Positions 52,837 to 61,455 of a DNA stretch of 64,000 bases are shown here, piece after piece. The position numbers and the translations under genes were made by a program. Numbering within the stretch: position 1 is the first letter of the stretch; each line of letters begins with the position of its first letter. The notes below the pieces were generated by a model. That model was given only the letters and a program-made list of their open reading frames with translations, was not told the DNA's origin and made no database searches. This DNA comes from an uncultured Collinsella sp. (GTDB lineage Bacteria > Actinomycetota > Coriobacteriia > Coriobacteriales > Coriobacteriaceae), in contig CAUGJE010000009.1 in NCBI GenBank assembly GCA_959599915.1, positions 1-64,000 on the forward strand, given 5' to 3'.

Positions 52837-53552
52837 TATTCATCACCTTCTTTGGCGCTCGGATCAACGGGGGTCGCGGTAGCCACGTCGGTATCAACCG
52901 CAGGGGAATCATCCTGAGCCCTGGATGCCACCGGCGCCGGACCAACCTGAATATTCCCGCGCGCCCAATCGCCGTCGAGCGCACGCGCCACCCAGTGATA
53001 GATGGGGATCGTAAAGAAGATCAGTGCGGCAAAGGGGGCACCACCAAACAGGAACATCAGTAAAAAGAACAGCAGCCAGCACACGGCCCAATACGGAAAC
53101 GACTGGAACGGACCTTTCACTGGAGTCGGATTGACCGCGCCAGCGCTCGTCGCTTGCGCCGTCGCGGCGTTAGCCGCCTGTGCGCTCCAACTTGCAGCTT
53201 GCGCCGCCTTGGCCGCAGCATCACTCGCCTGTGTTGCCGCCTCGGTAGCGCGCGCTGCCGCCTCGTGGGTACGGGCGCGCTCGGCCGCCTCGGCCTCGCG
53301 CTGGCGAGCACGGTCCTCGTTCTCAAACTCGATATCGTCCTCGATCTCGTCGCTCGGATTGAGTAGCTCGTCCAGACTCACACCATAGAGCTTGGCAAGC
53401 GAGATCAGGTTCTCGGTATCAGGCGAGCTCTCCGCGCGCTCCCATTTACTGACCGCCTGGCGCGACAGTCCCAGCTTTCGCGCCAATCCTTCTTGGCTAA
53501 AGCCCTTGCTGCGGCGAAGGTCGGCGAGCCGCTGAGCAGTTTCTACATTCAT
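52836..53552 (-). CDS. XRE-family regulator with membrane helices
   Basis: A 238-aa protein: an XRE helix-turn-helix (MNVETAQRLADLRRSKGFSQ, then RKLGLSRQAVSKWERAESSP), an acidic patch, an Ala-rich helical coiled-coil-like stretch (~85-135) and two membrane helices (~155-190) ending with a short tail. Thus the DNA-binding head is in the cytoplasm and tethered to the membrane, so it may sense an envelope state. AGGAGGAACC precedes the start at 53552. First gene of the pair with the DUF4097 protein; it may regulate that operon. Confidence 0.82.
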   Translation of the reverse strand: MNVETAQRLADLRRSKGFSQEGLARKLGLSRQAVSKWERAESSPDTENLISLAKLYGVSLDELLNPSDEIEDDIEFENEDRARQREAEAAERARTHEAAARATEAATQASDAAAKAAQAASWSAQAANAATAQATSAGAVNPTPVKGPFQSFPYWAVCWLLFFLLMFLFGGAPFAALIFFTIPIYHWVARALDGDWARGNIQVGPAPVASRAQDDSPAVDTDVATATPVDPSAKEGDE

Positions 53553-53819
53553 GGTTCCTCCTATGCGATGCCAGCCGTGCCGCCGGACCGTTTTTGTTCT
53601 TAAGGCGCCTTGCACAGTTAAAAATCTATCCGCCACCGCCAAAAGCATGCCACCTATTCTAGTGAGATTTTTGACAACCGGAGGTTGCGGGCGCATATGA
53701 GCTGCGGAAATGTGTCCAAACAAAGCAATGACCCGCAGCTCGGTTGTCCCCGTTGCGGCGTTAACGGTAGTATGGTCGTACTGTTTATTCCGCACCGCCA
53801 ACGGAGGGAGTTCCGCGCC

Positions 53820-54692
53820 GTGAACCGCGATTTCGCATCATCGCTCATCCAGCTCAACAATACGTTCTATCGCGAGCACTCCGCTTCCTTTTCCGATACG
53901 CGCCAGGCCCCGTGGCCCGGCTGGGTGCGCACCATGGACATCGCGCTTGATCAGCTCGATGTGGCCACGATCGAGCATCCCGTCCGCGTCTTCGACCTTG
54001 CCTGCGGCAATATGCGATTCGAGAACTTTGCCGCCGGCGGGGCACTTGCCGCCAAGGGCGTCGACGGCGCAAACCCCTCGGCAGATGCCAGCTGCCCGTT
54101 TGAGTTCTATGGTGTCGACTCGTGCCAAGATCTGGCAATAGACGCCCACGGCCACGCCCTGCGCATTCCCAACCTGCACTTCCAGGAACTCGACGTGCTC
54201 GACGCCCTCATGAAGCTCAACCCCGCCGAGACACCCGACGTGCTTTTCGACGCCCCGCTCGCCGACATCTCGGTCTGCTTTGGCTTTATGCACCACGTGC
54301 CGTCATGCGAGTACCGCGTACGCGTGCTCGACGCCCTGGTGCGCCAGACGCACCCGGGCGGCATCATCGCCATCAGCTTTTGGGAGTTTATGAATGACGA
54401 GCGCATGGCGCGCAAGGCCGTTCGAGCCGAAGCCCGCGCCGAGCTCACCCCGCCGTTTGAGGGTTACGATTCCGCGCAGTTTGAAGCCGGCGACCACCTC
54501 ATTGGCTGGCAAAACGACCGCCACGCCTACCGCTATTGCCATCACTTTGACGATCAGCAGATCACCGACTTGGTGCGCGGCGTCCGTACGTTCTACAAGA
54601 GCGGCGAGGTTCCCGTACGCGAGCTCGAGCGTTTCCACGCCGACGGTCGCAGCGGCGAGCTCAACCGCTATGTGATTCTCAAGCGTCTGTAG
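53820..54692 (+). CDS. Class I SAM-dependent methyltransferase (Trm9-like pattern)
   Basis: A 290-aa methyltransferase with LNNTFYREHSASFSDTRQAPW near its start, a pattern shared with Trm9/ALKBH8-type tRNA wobble methyltransferases, VRVFDLACGNMRF (SAM motif I), GVDSCQDLA (motif II) and ISVCFGFMHHVPS (motif IV). The start is GTG 53820 behind GGAGGGAG; the upstream frame encodes a Cys-containing segment with no match. It precedes trmB by ~110 nt. An Elp3 homologue lies 2 kb away, so a role in finishing the same wobble modification is possible. Confidence 0.72.
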   Translation: MNRDFASSLIQLNNTFYREHSASFSDTRQAPWPGWVRTMDIALDQLDVATIEHPVRVFDLACGNMRFENFAAGGALAAKGVDGANPSADASCPFEFYGVDSCQDLAIDAHGHALRIPNLHFQELDVLDALMKLNPAETPDVLFDAPLADISVCFGFMHHVPSCEYRVRVLDALVRQTHPGGIIAISFWEFMNDERMARKAVRAEARAELTPPFEGYDSAQFEAGDHLIGWQNDRHAYRYCHHFDDQQITDLVRGVRTFYKSGEVPVRELERFHADGRSGELNRYVILKRL

Positions 54693-54804
54693 GCACCGAC
54701 GACTCGCCGCCGAGCCGCACCGCAGCGTTCGGGCAAATCGCCCCCTTCTAACCCATCGCCGGAACGCGCAGCCATGCGTTCCATACTTATGACCAAGGAG
54801 CCTC

Positions 54805-55644
54805 ATGGGAGCCGTCCACGCTCGCACCCCTAAGAACTTTGTGCTCGAGGAGCGCTTGGAGCGCTATGCCGATGCGATTGAGACGAACCCCGAGGCCTAT
54901 GCCGGAGATTGGCGCAAGGCCTGTGCGCCCGCAGGCAGCAAGCCTTTCGAACACCTTCACCTGGACCTTGGCTGTGGCAAGGGAACGTACCTTGTAGAGC
55001 GCGCGGCCCACGAGCCCGACACGCTCTTTATCGGTATGGACCAGGAGCCCATCTGCATCGCCTATGCCGCACAGAAAATCTGCGAGCAGGGGCTGTCCAA
55101 CGCACTCGTCCTGCCCCGAGGTGCCGCATCGCTGTCGCAGCTATTTGCCGCAGGCGAGCTCGATGCCATCACCATCAACTTTCCCACGCCGCAGTCCAAG
55201 GCCAAGTACGCCAAAAAGCGACTCGTCCATGTCGACCACCTAATGCTGTACCGTCCGCTCTTTTCAGCCGGTGCCACCGTCACACTGCGAACCGACAGTA
55301 AGCCATTGCGCGACTACGCCTTGGGGCAGTTTGCTGCGGCAGGCTACGACACGCTTTGGGTAAGCGACGACGTCCGTCGCGACCATCCCGAGCACCCCGA
55401 GACCGAATACGAGCGCCGCACGCGCGAGATGGGTGCCGTCGTCTATGGCATTTGCGCCACACCCGGCGCACATCCCAGTGACGATGTGCTCACGGCGGGT
55501 CACATGCAGGAGCAAAGTCTTGCCTGCTACCTGCCCGATAACCTCGATGAGCTCACCTATGTGCCTCTGGGCATGGAAGAAGCCGTCGAGAACTTTAGAA
55601 ACCGCGCCCGCAAGGGCAAGAAGCGCTTACCGCAGGAGTCCTAG
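54805..55644 (+). CDS. trmB: TrmB-like tRNA (guanine-N7) methyltransferase
   Basis: A 279-aa SAM methyltransferase of the TrmB family (m7G46 in tRNA). It has LDLGCGKGTYLVERA (motif I), GMDQEPICIAYA (motif II), NFPTPQSKAKYAKKRL and LRTDSKPLRDYAL. The family motif is normally NFPDPWPKKRH; here the tail is PTPQSKAKY, a marked divergence that may alter activity, although the Arg-rich RRL/KRL end and the TD motif are kept. About 40 residues longer than usual at the C-terminus. An AAGGAG box precedes the ATG. Confidence 0.82.
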   Translation: MGAVHARTPKNFVLEERLERYADAIETNPEAYAGDWRKACAPAGSKPFEHLHLDLGCGKGTYLVERAAHEPDTLFIGMDQEPICIAYAAQKICEQGLSNALVLPRGAASLSQLFAAGELDAITINFPTPQSKAKYAKKRLVHVDHLMLYRPLFSAGATVTLRTDSKPLRDYALGQFAAAGYDTLWVSDDVRRDHPEHPETEYERRTREMGAVVYGICATPGAHPSDDVLTAGHMQEQSLACYLPDNLDELTYVPLGMEEAVENFRNRARKGKKRLPQES

Positions 55645-55709
55645 GGGCTTCTGATGGTCGCGGCATCGGCAAACAAGCGCAAATAAGCGCCAGCGAACGG
55701 TCCTCAAAC

Positions 55710-55832
55710 CTAAGTGAGTAGACTATTTAGCAATAGCCAAGCACAACCCGCATAGCGAAAACTAAAACCGCAGGTAGAGCCCTTGCGCAAAAGCCATGTG
55801 CTCGCGATATCGCAAAAAGTCTACTCACTTAG
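55710..55832. repeat. Inverted-repeat element, 15-bp perfect ends
   Basis: CTAAGTGAGTAGACT (55710-55724) and its exact complement AGTCTACTCACTTAG (55818-55832) are separated by 93 nt; imperfect pairing continues inward (TATTTAGC/GCAAAAA). It has MITE-like layout, lies between trmB and the helicase gene, and no gene is seen in this 311-nt gap (55645-55955). Confidence 0.65.
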
Positions 55833-55955
55833 CTGGCTACTGCACCAAACGGCTGGGCAGAACGCCCATTTCCTGCATTTTCTCGCGCGCTGGCACCCCG
55901 CGCCGCCGCTACGCCATAATAGTTGGCGGACAATCGCGAGAGAAAGCAACCACAC

Positions 55956-58637
55956 ATGGCACAGACCACGACAGATACCGCCGCCAGCACCGTCTCGGGC
56001 GCCGGCGCCGCCAGCTCATTCTCGGGCGGCACGGGAACCGAGGCCGAGTTCGGCTCGCTCGGCGCGCTCTCCCCCACCTGGTGGGAGCCCGAAGACGGCA
56101 GTGAGCCCGAACCGTGGCTCACGGCCGATCAGGCCTTCGAACGCTTCTTTGAATGGACGAGCGACCGCGGCATCGAGCTGTGGGATCACCAAGAAGAGGC
56201 CCTCATGGACCTGGCTGCCGGCGATCACGTCATTTTGGGCACACCGACCGGATCGGGCAAATCGCTCGTCGCGCTGGGCATGCTCTTTATGGGCATGGCG
56301 CAGGGCAAGCGCTGCTATTACACGGCCCCCATCAAAGCCTTGGTCAGCGAAAAGTTCTTCGACCTGGTACAGGTGCTCGGCCGCGATAACGTCGGTATGA
56401 TCACCGGCGACACGCATATCAATACTAAAGCGCCCGTCATCTGCTGCACGGCAGAGATCCTTGCTAACGACGCACTGCGCGAGGGCGAAGATGCCGATGT
56501 GGGCTGCGTCGCCATGGACGAGTTCCACTACTTTGCCGACCCCGATCGCGGTTGGGCCTGGCAGGTACCGCTGCTCACCCTGCCTCACACACAATTCATG
56601 CTCATGAGCGCCACGCTCGGCGATGTCACCGCGATCGCCGCCTCACTCGAGGAGCACACCGGCGCCGCGTGCGATCTGGTCGTCGATGCCCCACGCCCCG
56701 TGCCGCTGAGCTACGACTATGTGACGACCTCCCTCGAAGGCACGGTCGAGCTCGCGATGCGCCGCGGCGAAGCCCCGCTCTATATCGTGCACTTTAGCCA
56801 GGATGCCGCACTTGCGACGGCGCAGTCACTCGCCAACTTTGGTATTGCCAGCAAGGAGCAGCGCGAGGCCATCAAGGAGGCGGCCAAGGGCACGAGCTTC
56901 TCGACGGCCTTTGGCAAGATTCTTAAGCGCTTGCTCGGATGCGGCGTCGGCGTGCACCATGCTGGCATGTTGCCGCGCTATCGTCTGCTGGTCGAACGCT
57001 TGGCACAACAGGGCCTGTTGCCCGTCATCTGCGGCACCGATACGCTCGGCGTCGGCATCAACGTGCCCATCCATACCGTGGTGCTCACCGCGCTCACCAA
57101 GTTCGACGGCTACAAGATGCGTCGCCTGCGCGCCCGTGAGTTCCATCAGATTGCCGGTCGTGCCGGTCGCTCGGGCTTTGACACCGAGGGCATGGTGATT
57201 GCCGAGGCCCCGGAGCACGAGATCGAGAACGCCAAGCTCATGGCCAAGGCGGGTGACGACCCCAAGAAGCTCCGCAAGATTAAAAAGAAGAAGGCCCCCG
57301 AGGGCTTTGTCACCTGGAACAAGCAGACCTTTGAGCGCCTGATCGAGACGCAGCCCGAAACGCTCAAGCCGCGCCTGCGCATCACACACTCCATGGTGAT
57401 TAGCGTGGTCGAGCAGGGCGGCGACGCCCGCGCCCGCGTACACGACCTTATCGAGACAAGCCTGCAAACGCCCGAGGAAAAGGCGAAGCTCGAGGTTCGT
57501 GCCGACGAGATCTTCGCCACGCTCATCGACTCCGGCGTCGTCGTGCGCACCGAGGTGCCGCCCGCACCCGACGCTCCGGCTGACGCCGCGCCGGACATCG
57601 ACTACGCGTTGACGGTCGACTTGCCCGAGGACTTCGCGCTCGACCAGCCGCTCTCGCCGTTTTTGCTTGCCGCGCTGGAGCTGCTCGACCCCGAGAGTGA
57701 GACCTATACCATGGATCTGATCTCGATGGTCGAGGCTACACTCGAGGACCCCAAGCAGGTGCTGCGCGCACAGGAGCGCGCAGCGCGCGATCGCGCTATG
57801 GCCGAGATGAAGGCCGACGGCGTCGAGTACGAGGAGCGCTTGGAGCGCATCCAAGACGTCACGTACGAAAAGCCGCTCGAGGATTTGCTCGACGCCGCTT
57901 TTGACAAGTACTGCCAAGAAGTACCCTGGGCAAACGACTACCAGCTCTCTCCCAAGAGCGTCCTGCGCGATATGCTGGAAAGCGCGAGCGATTTTAAGGG
58001 CTACATTCAAAAGCTCGGCATCGCCCGCTCCGAGGGCATTTTGCTGCGCTACCTGGCAGAGGCCTACCGTTCGCTCGACCGCACCGTGCCCATCGAGAAG
58101 CGCGACGAGCGCCTGCGCGACATTATCTCGTGGCTGGGCTTTGTGGTGCGCTCGGTCGACTCGAGCTTGGTAGACGAGTGGGAGAACGCTGGCAACCCGG
58201 CAGCCCTCGACGCCACGCCGCCGCAGGGCATCGACGAGGTCGTGGCGGACCGCCGCGGCTGCACGCTGTTGGTGCGCAACGCACTCTTCCGCCGCGTGAC
58301 CCTTGCCGCCCGCGAGCACGTTCGCGACCTTGGCGAGCTCGACGACGACTGGGGCATGAGCGAGATCCGCTGGCAAAAAGCGCTCGACGCTTACCACGAG
58401 CAGCATGAGGAGATCCTAACCGACGGAGATGCCCGCAGCTCGGCAATGTTTTCCATCGATGAGTCCGACGAGAAAACCGCGCACGTATGGCACGTGCACC
58501 AGATTTTTGCCGACGAGGATGGCGACCACGACTTTGGCATCATGGGCGATGTCGATCTGGACGCCACGCAAGACGGTGGCGAGGTCATCTTCAAGAACTA
58601 CCGCGTCGGTTTTATCGAGGATTTGCTCGAGGATTAG
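55956..58637 (+). CDS. Ski2/Mtr4-like DEAD/DEAH helicase with DUF3516
   Basis: An 893-aa superfamily 2 helicase: HVILGTPTGSGKSLVALG (Walker A), MDEFHYFADPDRGWAWQ (DExH box, DEFH), LMSATLGD, GVNV-type GVGINVPIHT and REFHQIAGRAGRSG. The C-terminal half is DUF3516, common in actinobacterial members. Related Ski2-like enzymes act in RNA turnover. The first ~40 residues are Ser/Thr/Gly-rich and probably disordered. ATG at 55956 follows a poor AGAAAG. A strong terminator follows. Confidence 0.87.
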   Translation: MAQTTTDTAASTVSGAGAASSFSGGTGTEAEFGSLGALSPTWWEPEDGSEPEPWLTADQAFERFFEWTSDRGIELWDHQEEALMDLAAGDHVILGTPTGSGKSLVALGMLFMGMAQGKRCYYTAPIKALVSEKFFDLVQVLGRDNVGMITGDTHINTKAPVICCTAEILANDALREGEDADVGCVAMDEFHYFADPDRGWAWQVPLLTLPHTQFMLMSATLGDVTAIAASLEEHTGAACDLVVDAPRPVPLSYDYVTTSLEGTVELAMRRGEAPLYIVHFSQDAALATAQSLANFGIASKEQREAIKEAAKGTSFSTAFGKILKRLLGCGVGVHHAGMLPRYRLLVERLAQQGLLPVICGTDTLGVGINVPIHTVVLTALTKFDGYKMRRLRAREFHQIAGRAGRSGFDTEGMVIAEAPEHEIENAKLMAKAGDDPKKLRKIKKKKAPEGFVTWNKQTFERLIETQPETLKPRLRITHSMVISVVEQGGDARARVHDLIETSLQTPEEKAKLEVRADEIFATLIDSGVVVRTEVPPAPDAPADAAPDIDYALTVDLPEDFALDQPLSPFLLAALELLDPESETYTMDLISMVEATLEDPKQVLRAQERAARDRAMAEMKADGVEYEERLERIQDVTYEKPLEDLLDAAFDKYCQEVPWANDYQLSPKSVLRDMLESASDFKGYIQKLGIARSEGILLRYLAEAYRSLDRTVPIEKRDERLRDIISWLGFVVRSVDSSLVDEWENAGNPAALDATPPQGIDEVVADRRGCTLLVRNALFRRVTLAAREHVRDLGELDDDWGMSEIRWQKALDAYHEQHEEILTDGDARSSAMFSIDESDEKTAHVWHVHQIFADEDGDHDFGIMGDVDLDATQDGGEVIFKNYRVGFIEDLLED

Positions 58638-58661
58638 CCAAGCATATTGGGACGAAACGAA

Positions 58662-58700
58662 GCGGGGCTGTTGGCAACATCGCCAGCAGCCCCGCTTTTT
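58662..58700 (+). terminator. Terminator after the helicase gene
   Basis: GCGGGGCTGTTGGC / GCCAGCAGCCCCGC, nearly perfect 14-bp stem with a 6-nt loop, then TTTTT; 24 nt past the helicase stop. It also lies just beyond the stop of the convergent DUF2130 gene and may serve both. Confidence 0.88.
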
Positions 58701-58716
58701 CACTATCCGCTATGCC

Positions 58717-60474
58717 TTACTCGGCATCCTCGACCTCATACGAATCCGCCTCGGCTGGCTCCTCGTTTGTCTCTGGCGCAGCCTCGCGCGCCTCGTCAAA
58801 CGCTGCCTTCATGGTCTTGTTGCCCCATGTGAGCTTGCGAATGGTAAGCTCATCGGCCTTGTTGTGGGCCAAGCGTAGGTTCTCGGTGCTGCGGCGCAAG
58901 TCGTCCTTGGTCTTCTCGAGCTGCTTAATGGCGGCATCGATCTCCTTGATTGCCGACTCGAATTGCTTGCTCGCCAGGTTGTAGTTGCGCGAGAAGCCAT
59001 CCTTGAACTTCTCCATCTTGGCTTCGAAGTTCGTGACATCGATATTCTGCTGTTTGTACTCCGCCAGTTCCTGCTTATAGCGAAGCGAACCCATAGCGGC
59101 GTTGCGAAGGAGCGTAATCATGGGGATGAAGAACTGCGGGCGGATCACGTACATCTTCTCATAGCGGTAACTCACGTCGACGATACCCGCGTTATAGAGG
59201 TCACTCTCGGGCTCCAGCAGGGTGCAGAGCACCGCATACTCGCAGCCTTTCTGGCGGCGATCGTGATCGAGTTTCTTAAAGAAATCCTCGTTCTTGTGTT
59301 TGGTCGCGGTCTCGTCGTTCTCGTTTTTCATCTCGAACATGATCGAAATGATCTCGTTGCCGCTCGCGTCGCACTCGCGGAAGATAAAGTCGCCCTTGGT
59401 GCCCTCGGACGCATCGTTATCTTTCTCGAAGTACGCGTTGGGAAACGCCGTCATGCGCAGACGATTAAACTCGGTCTCGCAGTGCTGCTCGAGCGACTCG
59501 CCCACCATCTTGGTGGACAGGCGGACCTTCATGTCCTTAAGGCGCTCAATCTCTTCATCCTTGTAGCGAATCAGTTCCTCGTTCGCGCGCTTGGTCTGCG
59601 CAAGTTCGAGCTCGTGTGCCGCCTTGGCCTGCTCCTCGCGTGAATCGCGCACCGCCAGCTCACTCGTGAGCTTGGCGCGGGCCTCGTCACGCTCACGCTC
59701 CGCCGCGGCGACCGCCTCCGATAGGTTCATCTTGGCCGTCAGTTCCTGTTCGCGCAGCTGAGCACGCAGACCCTCGGCCTCCTGCTCGGACTGAGCCTTT
59801 GCGACGGAAAACTTCTCCTGAACCTTCGCGCGATAGTCAGCAAGCGTACGTTCGGCCTCGCTGCGAGCGGCCTCGAGCTCACGCTGCGATTCGGCCGCAG
59901 CAGCAGCAAGCGCCATCTCCTGGGCCTTGTCCGCCGCGGCGAGCCTGGCTTGCAGCTCGGCAATCTGGGCATCACGTGCGGACAGGTCGTTTTGAGCAGC
60001 ATTGCGTGCCGCTGCCTCGGCAAGCTTGGCTTCATCATCTTTGCGCCCCAACTGCGCACGCAGGTTGTCGATCTCGCGCTGCAGTTCGGCATTCTCCTTT
60101 TGAGCATCGGCGCGGGCCTCAACCGCCGCGCGCTGGCTTGCACTCTCGCGCTCTGCAGTAGCGCCTTCGAGCTTGGCGCGCAGCTCGGCAAGCTCGGCAT
60201 CGCGCTTGGCGACTTCTTGCGCCAGCTGTTGAGCCGCAGCGTTCTTCTGCTCTACGAGCTCAGCGTCGCGCTGAGACTCTGCCTTTTGCAAGGCAGCCGT
60301 CGAACGCGAACGCTCAAGCTCCAGCGCCTGCTCGCCCTCGCGCTGGACCGCCTTCACACGCTCATCAAGATCGCGCGAGAACTCGGCATCGCGCACCTGT
60401 TTGACGATATCTGCATAGCCGGACGCATCGCCCTTAAACACTTCGCCGCAATGCGGGCACTTGATCTCGTTCAT
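58717..60474 (-). CDS. DUF2130 coiled-coil protein with nuclease-like core
   Basis: A 585-aa cytoplasmic protein. It opens with a zinc-type CPHCGEVFKG, continues as an Ala/Glu/Arg-rich coiled coil (~30-330), then a DUF2130 domain (~340-500) with KGDFIF (Asp362) and IMFEMKNEND (Glu381-Met-Lys383), matching the D...ExK pattern of PD-(D/E)XK nucleases, and a second coiled coil near the C-terminus with an acidic tail. Catalysis on nucleic acid is inferred; the family has no settled function. GAGGAG precedes the ATG. Confidence 0.82.
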   Translation of the reverse strand: MNEIKCPHCGEVFKGDASGYADIVKQVRDAEFSRDLDERVKAVQREGEQALELERSRSTAALQKAESQRDAELVEQKNAAAQQLAQEVAKRDAELAELRAKLEGATAERESASQRAAVEARADAQKENAELQREIDNLRAQLGRKDDEAKLAEAAARNAAQNDLSARDAQIAELQARLAAADKAQEMALAAAAAESQRELEAARSEAERTLADYRAKVQEKFSVAKAQSEQEAEGLRAQLREQELTAKMNLSEAVAAAERERDEARAKLTSELAVRDSREEQAKAAHELELAQTKRANEELIRYKDEEIERLKDMKVRLSTKMVGESLEQHCETEFNRLRMTAFPNAYFEKDNDASEGTKGDFIFRECDASGNEIISIMFEMKNENDETATKHKNEDFFKKLDHDRRQKGCEYAVLCTLLEPESDLYNAGIVDVSYRYEKMYVIRPQFFIPMITLLRNAAMGSLRYKQELAEYKQQNIDVTNFEAKMEKFKDGFSRNYNLASKQFESAIKEIDAAIKQLEKTKDDLRRSTENLRLAHNKADELTIRKLTWGNKTMKAAFDEAREAAPETNEEPAEADSYEVEDAE

Positions 60475-60532
60475 GGCAGCTCCTCGATGGACGCAAATTT
60501 CAACCGCCTACACTCTACCGCGCCGCACGGAC

Positions 60533-60567
60533 AAAAAAGACGCCGCCGCCATAATGGCAACGGCGCC
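60533..60567 (-). terminator. Terminator of the PTS/ChbG operon
   Basis: On the minus strand GGCGCCGTTGCC / GGCGGCGGCGTC with a short ATTAT loop, then TTTTTT (rc of 60533-60538). It lies about 45 nt after the ChbG gene stop. Confidence 0.75.
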
Positions 60568-60572
60568 AGAAC

Positions 60573-60603
60573 CACCACAAAGGCGACTGTCCCCTTTGTG
60601 GTG
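60573..60603. repeat. 11-bp perfect palindrome CACCACAAAGG
   Basis: CACCACAAAGG (60573-60583) and CCTTTGTGGTG (60593-60603) enclose a 9-nt loop with GACTGTCC. It sits just after the ChbG gene end. The GACTGT/GGGACT-type core recalls the other palindromes in this window. Confidence 0.6.
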
Positions 60604-60613
60604 ACTTGGGTCC

Positions 60614-61378
60614 TTACAGGTCGCGGTAGTCGATCAGGCGAAGATCAGGTTGAGACTCAAGCCAAGTGCGAAGCTCGGGGTCGATCAGCGCATCGACTTC
60701 CTTGGTGCGGTCGGTCGTGAGCGAGCTGTTCTCCAGGATAAAACGATCGAGATAGCCCGGATGGCACACAAAGACGACCGTCTCGCCGTCCACCATCTCG
60801 CGAACCGTCTGCATGATTGCCTCTTTGGGCTCGTAGCCCGGCTCCATCGAGCGCATCACCATGCGCAGATCAGTATCTCCGCAATGCACCACAGCCGCGG
60901 GGTCGAAGCTCGCCTTTTGCTCCTTAAGGCCCAGCTCCTGAGCAACCGCCGAGATCGCTCGGTTAAGGTTTTTGCTCATGACGGCATGGGCCTCAAAGTA
61001 ATCGGGCTCGCGGCCCACGATCTCGACAAAGCGGTCATGCTGCGCGCGGATCTCGATGCAGGCCTCGTCGAAGTCTATCAACTCCTCGCCGCGCTTAAAA
61101 TGATCGCGGAAGGTACGGCTGCTATGGAACTCGCCGTTCTCGTTGAGCATGCTCGGAATGAGCGCCGGGTCGGCACACGGCTTGCCCAGGCACACGTTGG
61201 TGTGCTGACCCACCGCAATGCCGACATCCGCCACGAGCGACCAGCCACGCTCGGCCTCGGGCATATTGGGCATAAGTCCCGCCGAGCGCACCAGGCCCTC
61301 ATTGATACTGCGGGCAATCCCCAGGTTAACGGCATACGAATAACCGATATCGTCGGCACGAATGAGCAATTGCTTCAT
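60614..61378 (-). CDS. ChbG/YdjC-type carbohydrate deacetylase
   Basis: A 254-aa polysaccharide-deacetylase-like protein of the ChbG/YdjC family. It starts KQLLIRADDIGYS, where the RADD motif (7-10) holds a metal ligand Asp, then GQHTNVCLGKP with a metal His, FEAHAVMSKNL and FVCHPGYLD. Known members deacetylate chitobiose or related sugar phosphates after PTS uptake. ATG at 61378 follows GGGGG by 5 nt. It is the last gene of the PTS operon, so it probably processes the sugar taken up. Confidence 0.85.
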   Translation of the reverse strand: MKQLLIRADDIGYSYAVNLGIARSINEGLVRSAGLMPNMPEAERGWSLVADVGIAVGQHTNVCLGKPCADPALIPSMLNENGEFHSSRTFRDHFKRGEELIDFDEACIEIRAQHDRFVEIVGREPDYFEAHAVMSKNLNRAISAVAQELGLKEQKASFDPAAVVHCGDTDLRMVMRSMEPGYEPKEAIMQTVREMVDGETVVFVCHPGYLDRFILENSSLTTDRTKEVDALIDPELRTWLESQPDLRLIDYRDL

Positions 61379-61399
61379 ATTGACCCCCATCTACGGAAA

Positions 61400-61428
61400 G
61401 GGACACTTGAAGCGCAGCCAAGTGCCCC
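61400..61428 (-). promoter_or_regulatory. Intercistronic hairpin between PTS and ChbG genes
   Basis: GGGACACTTG / CAAGTGCCCC form an imperfect 9-10 bp stem with a 9-nt loop in the 77-nt gap. No T tract; it may stabilise the upstream PTS mRNA. Confidence 0.4.
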
Positions 61429-61455
61429 AGATAATTGTCCTACCGAACGGATGCT

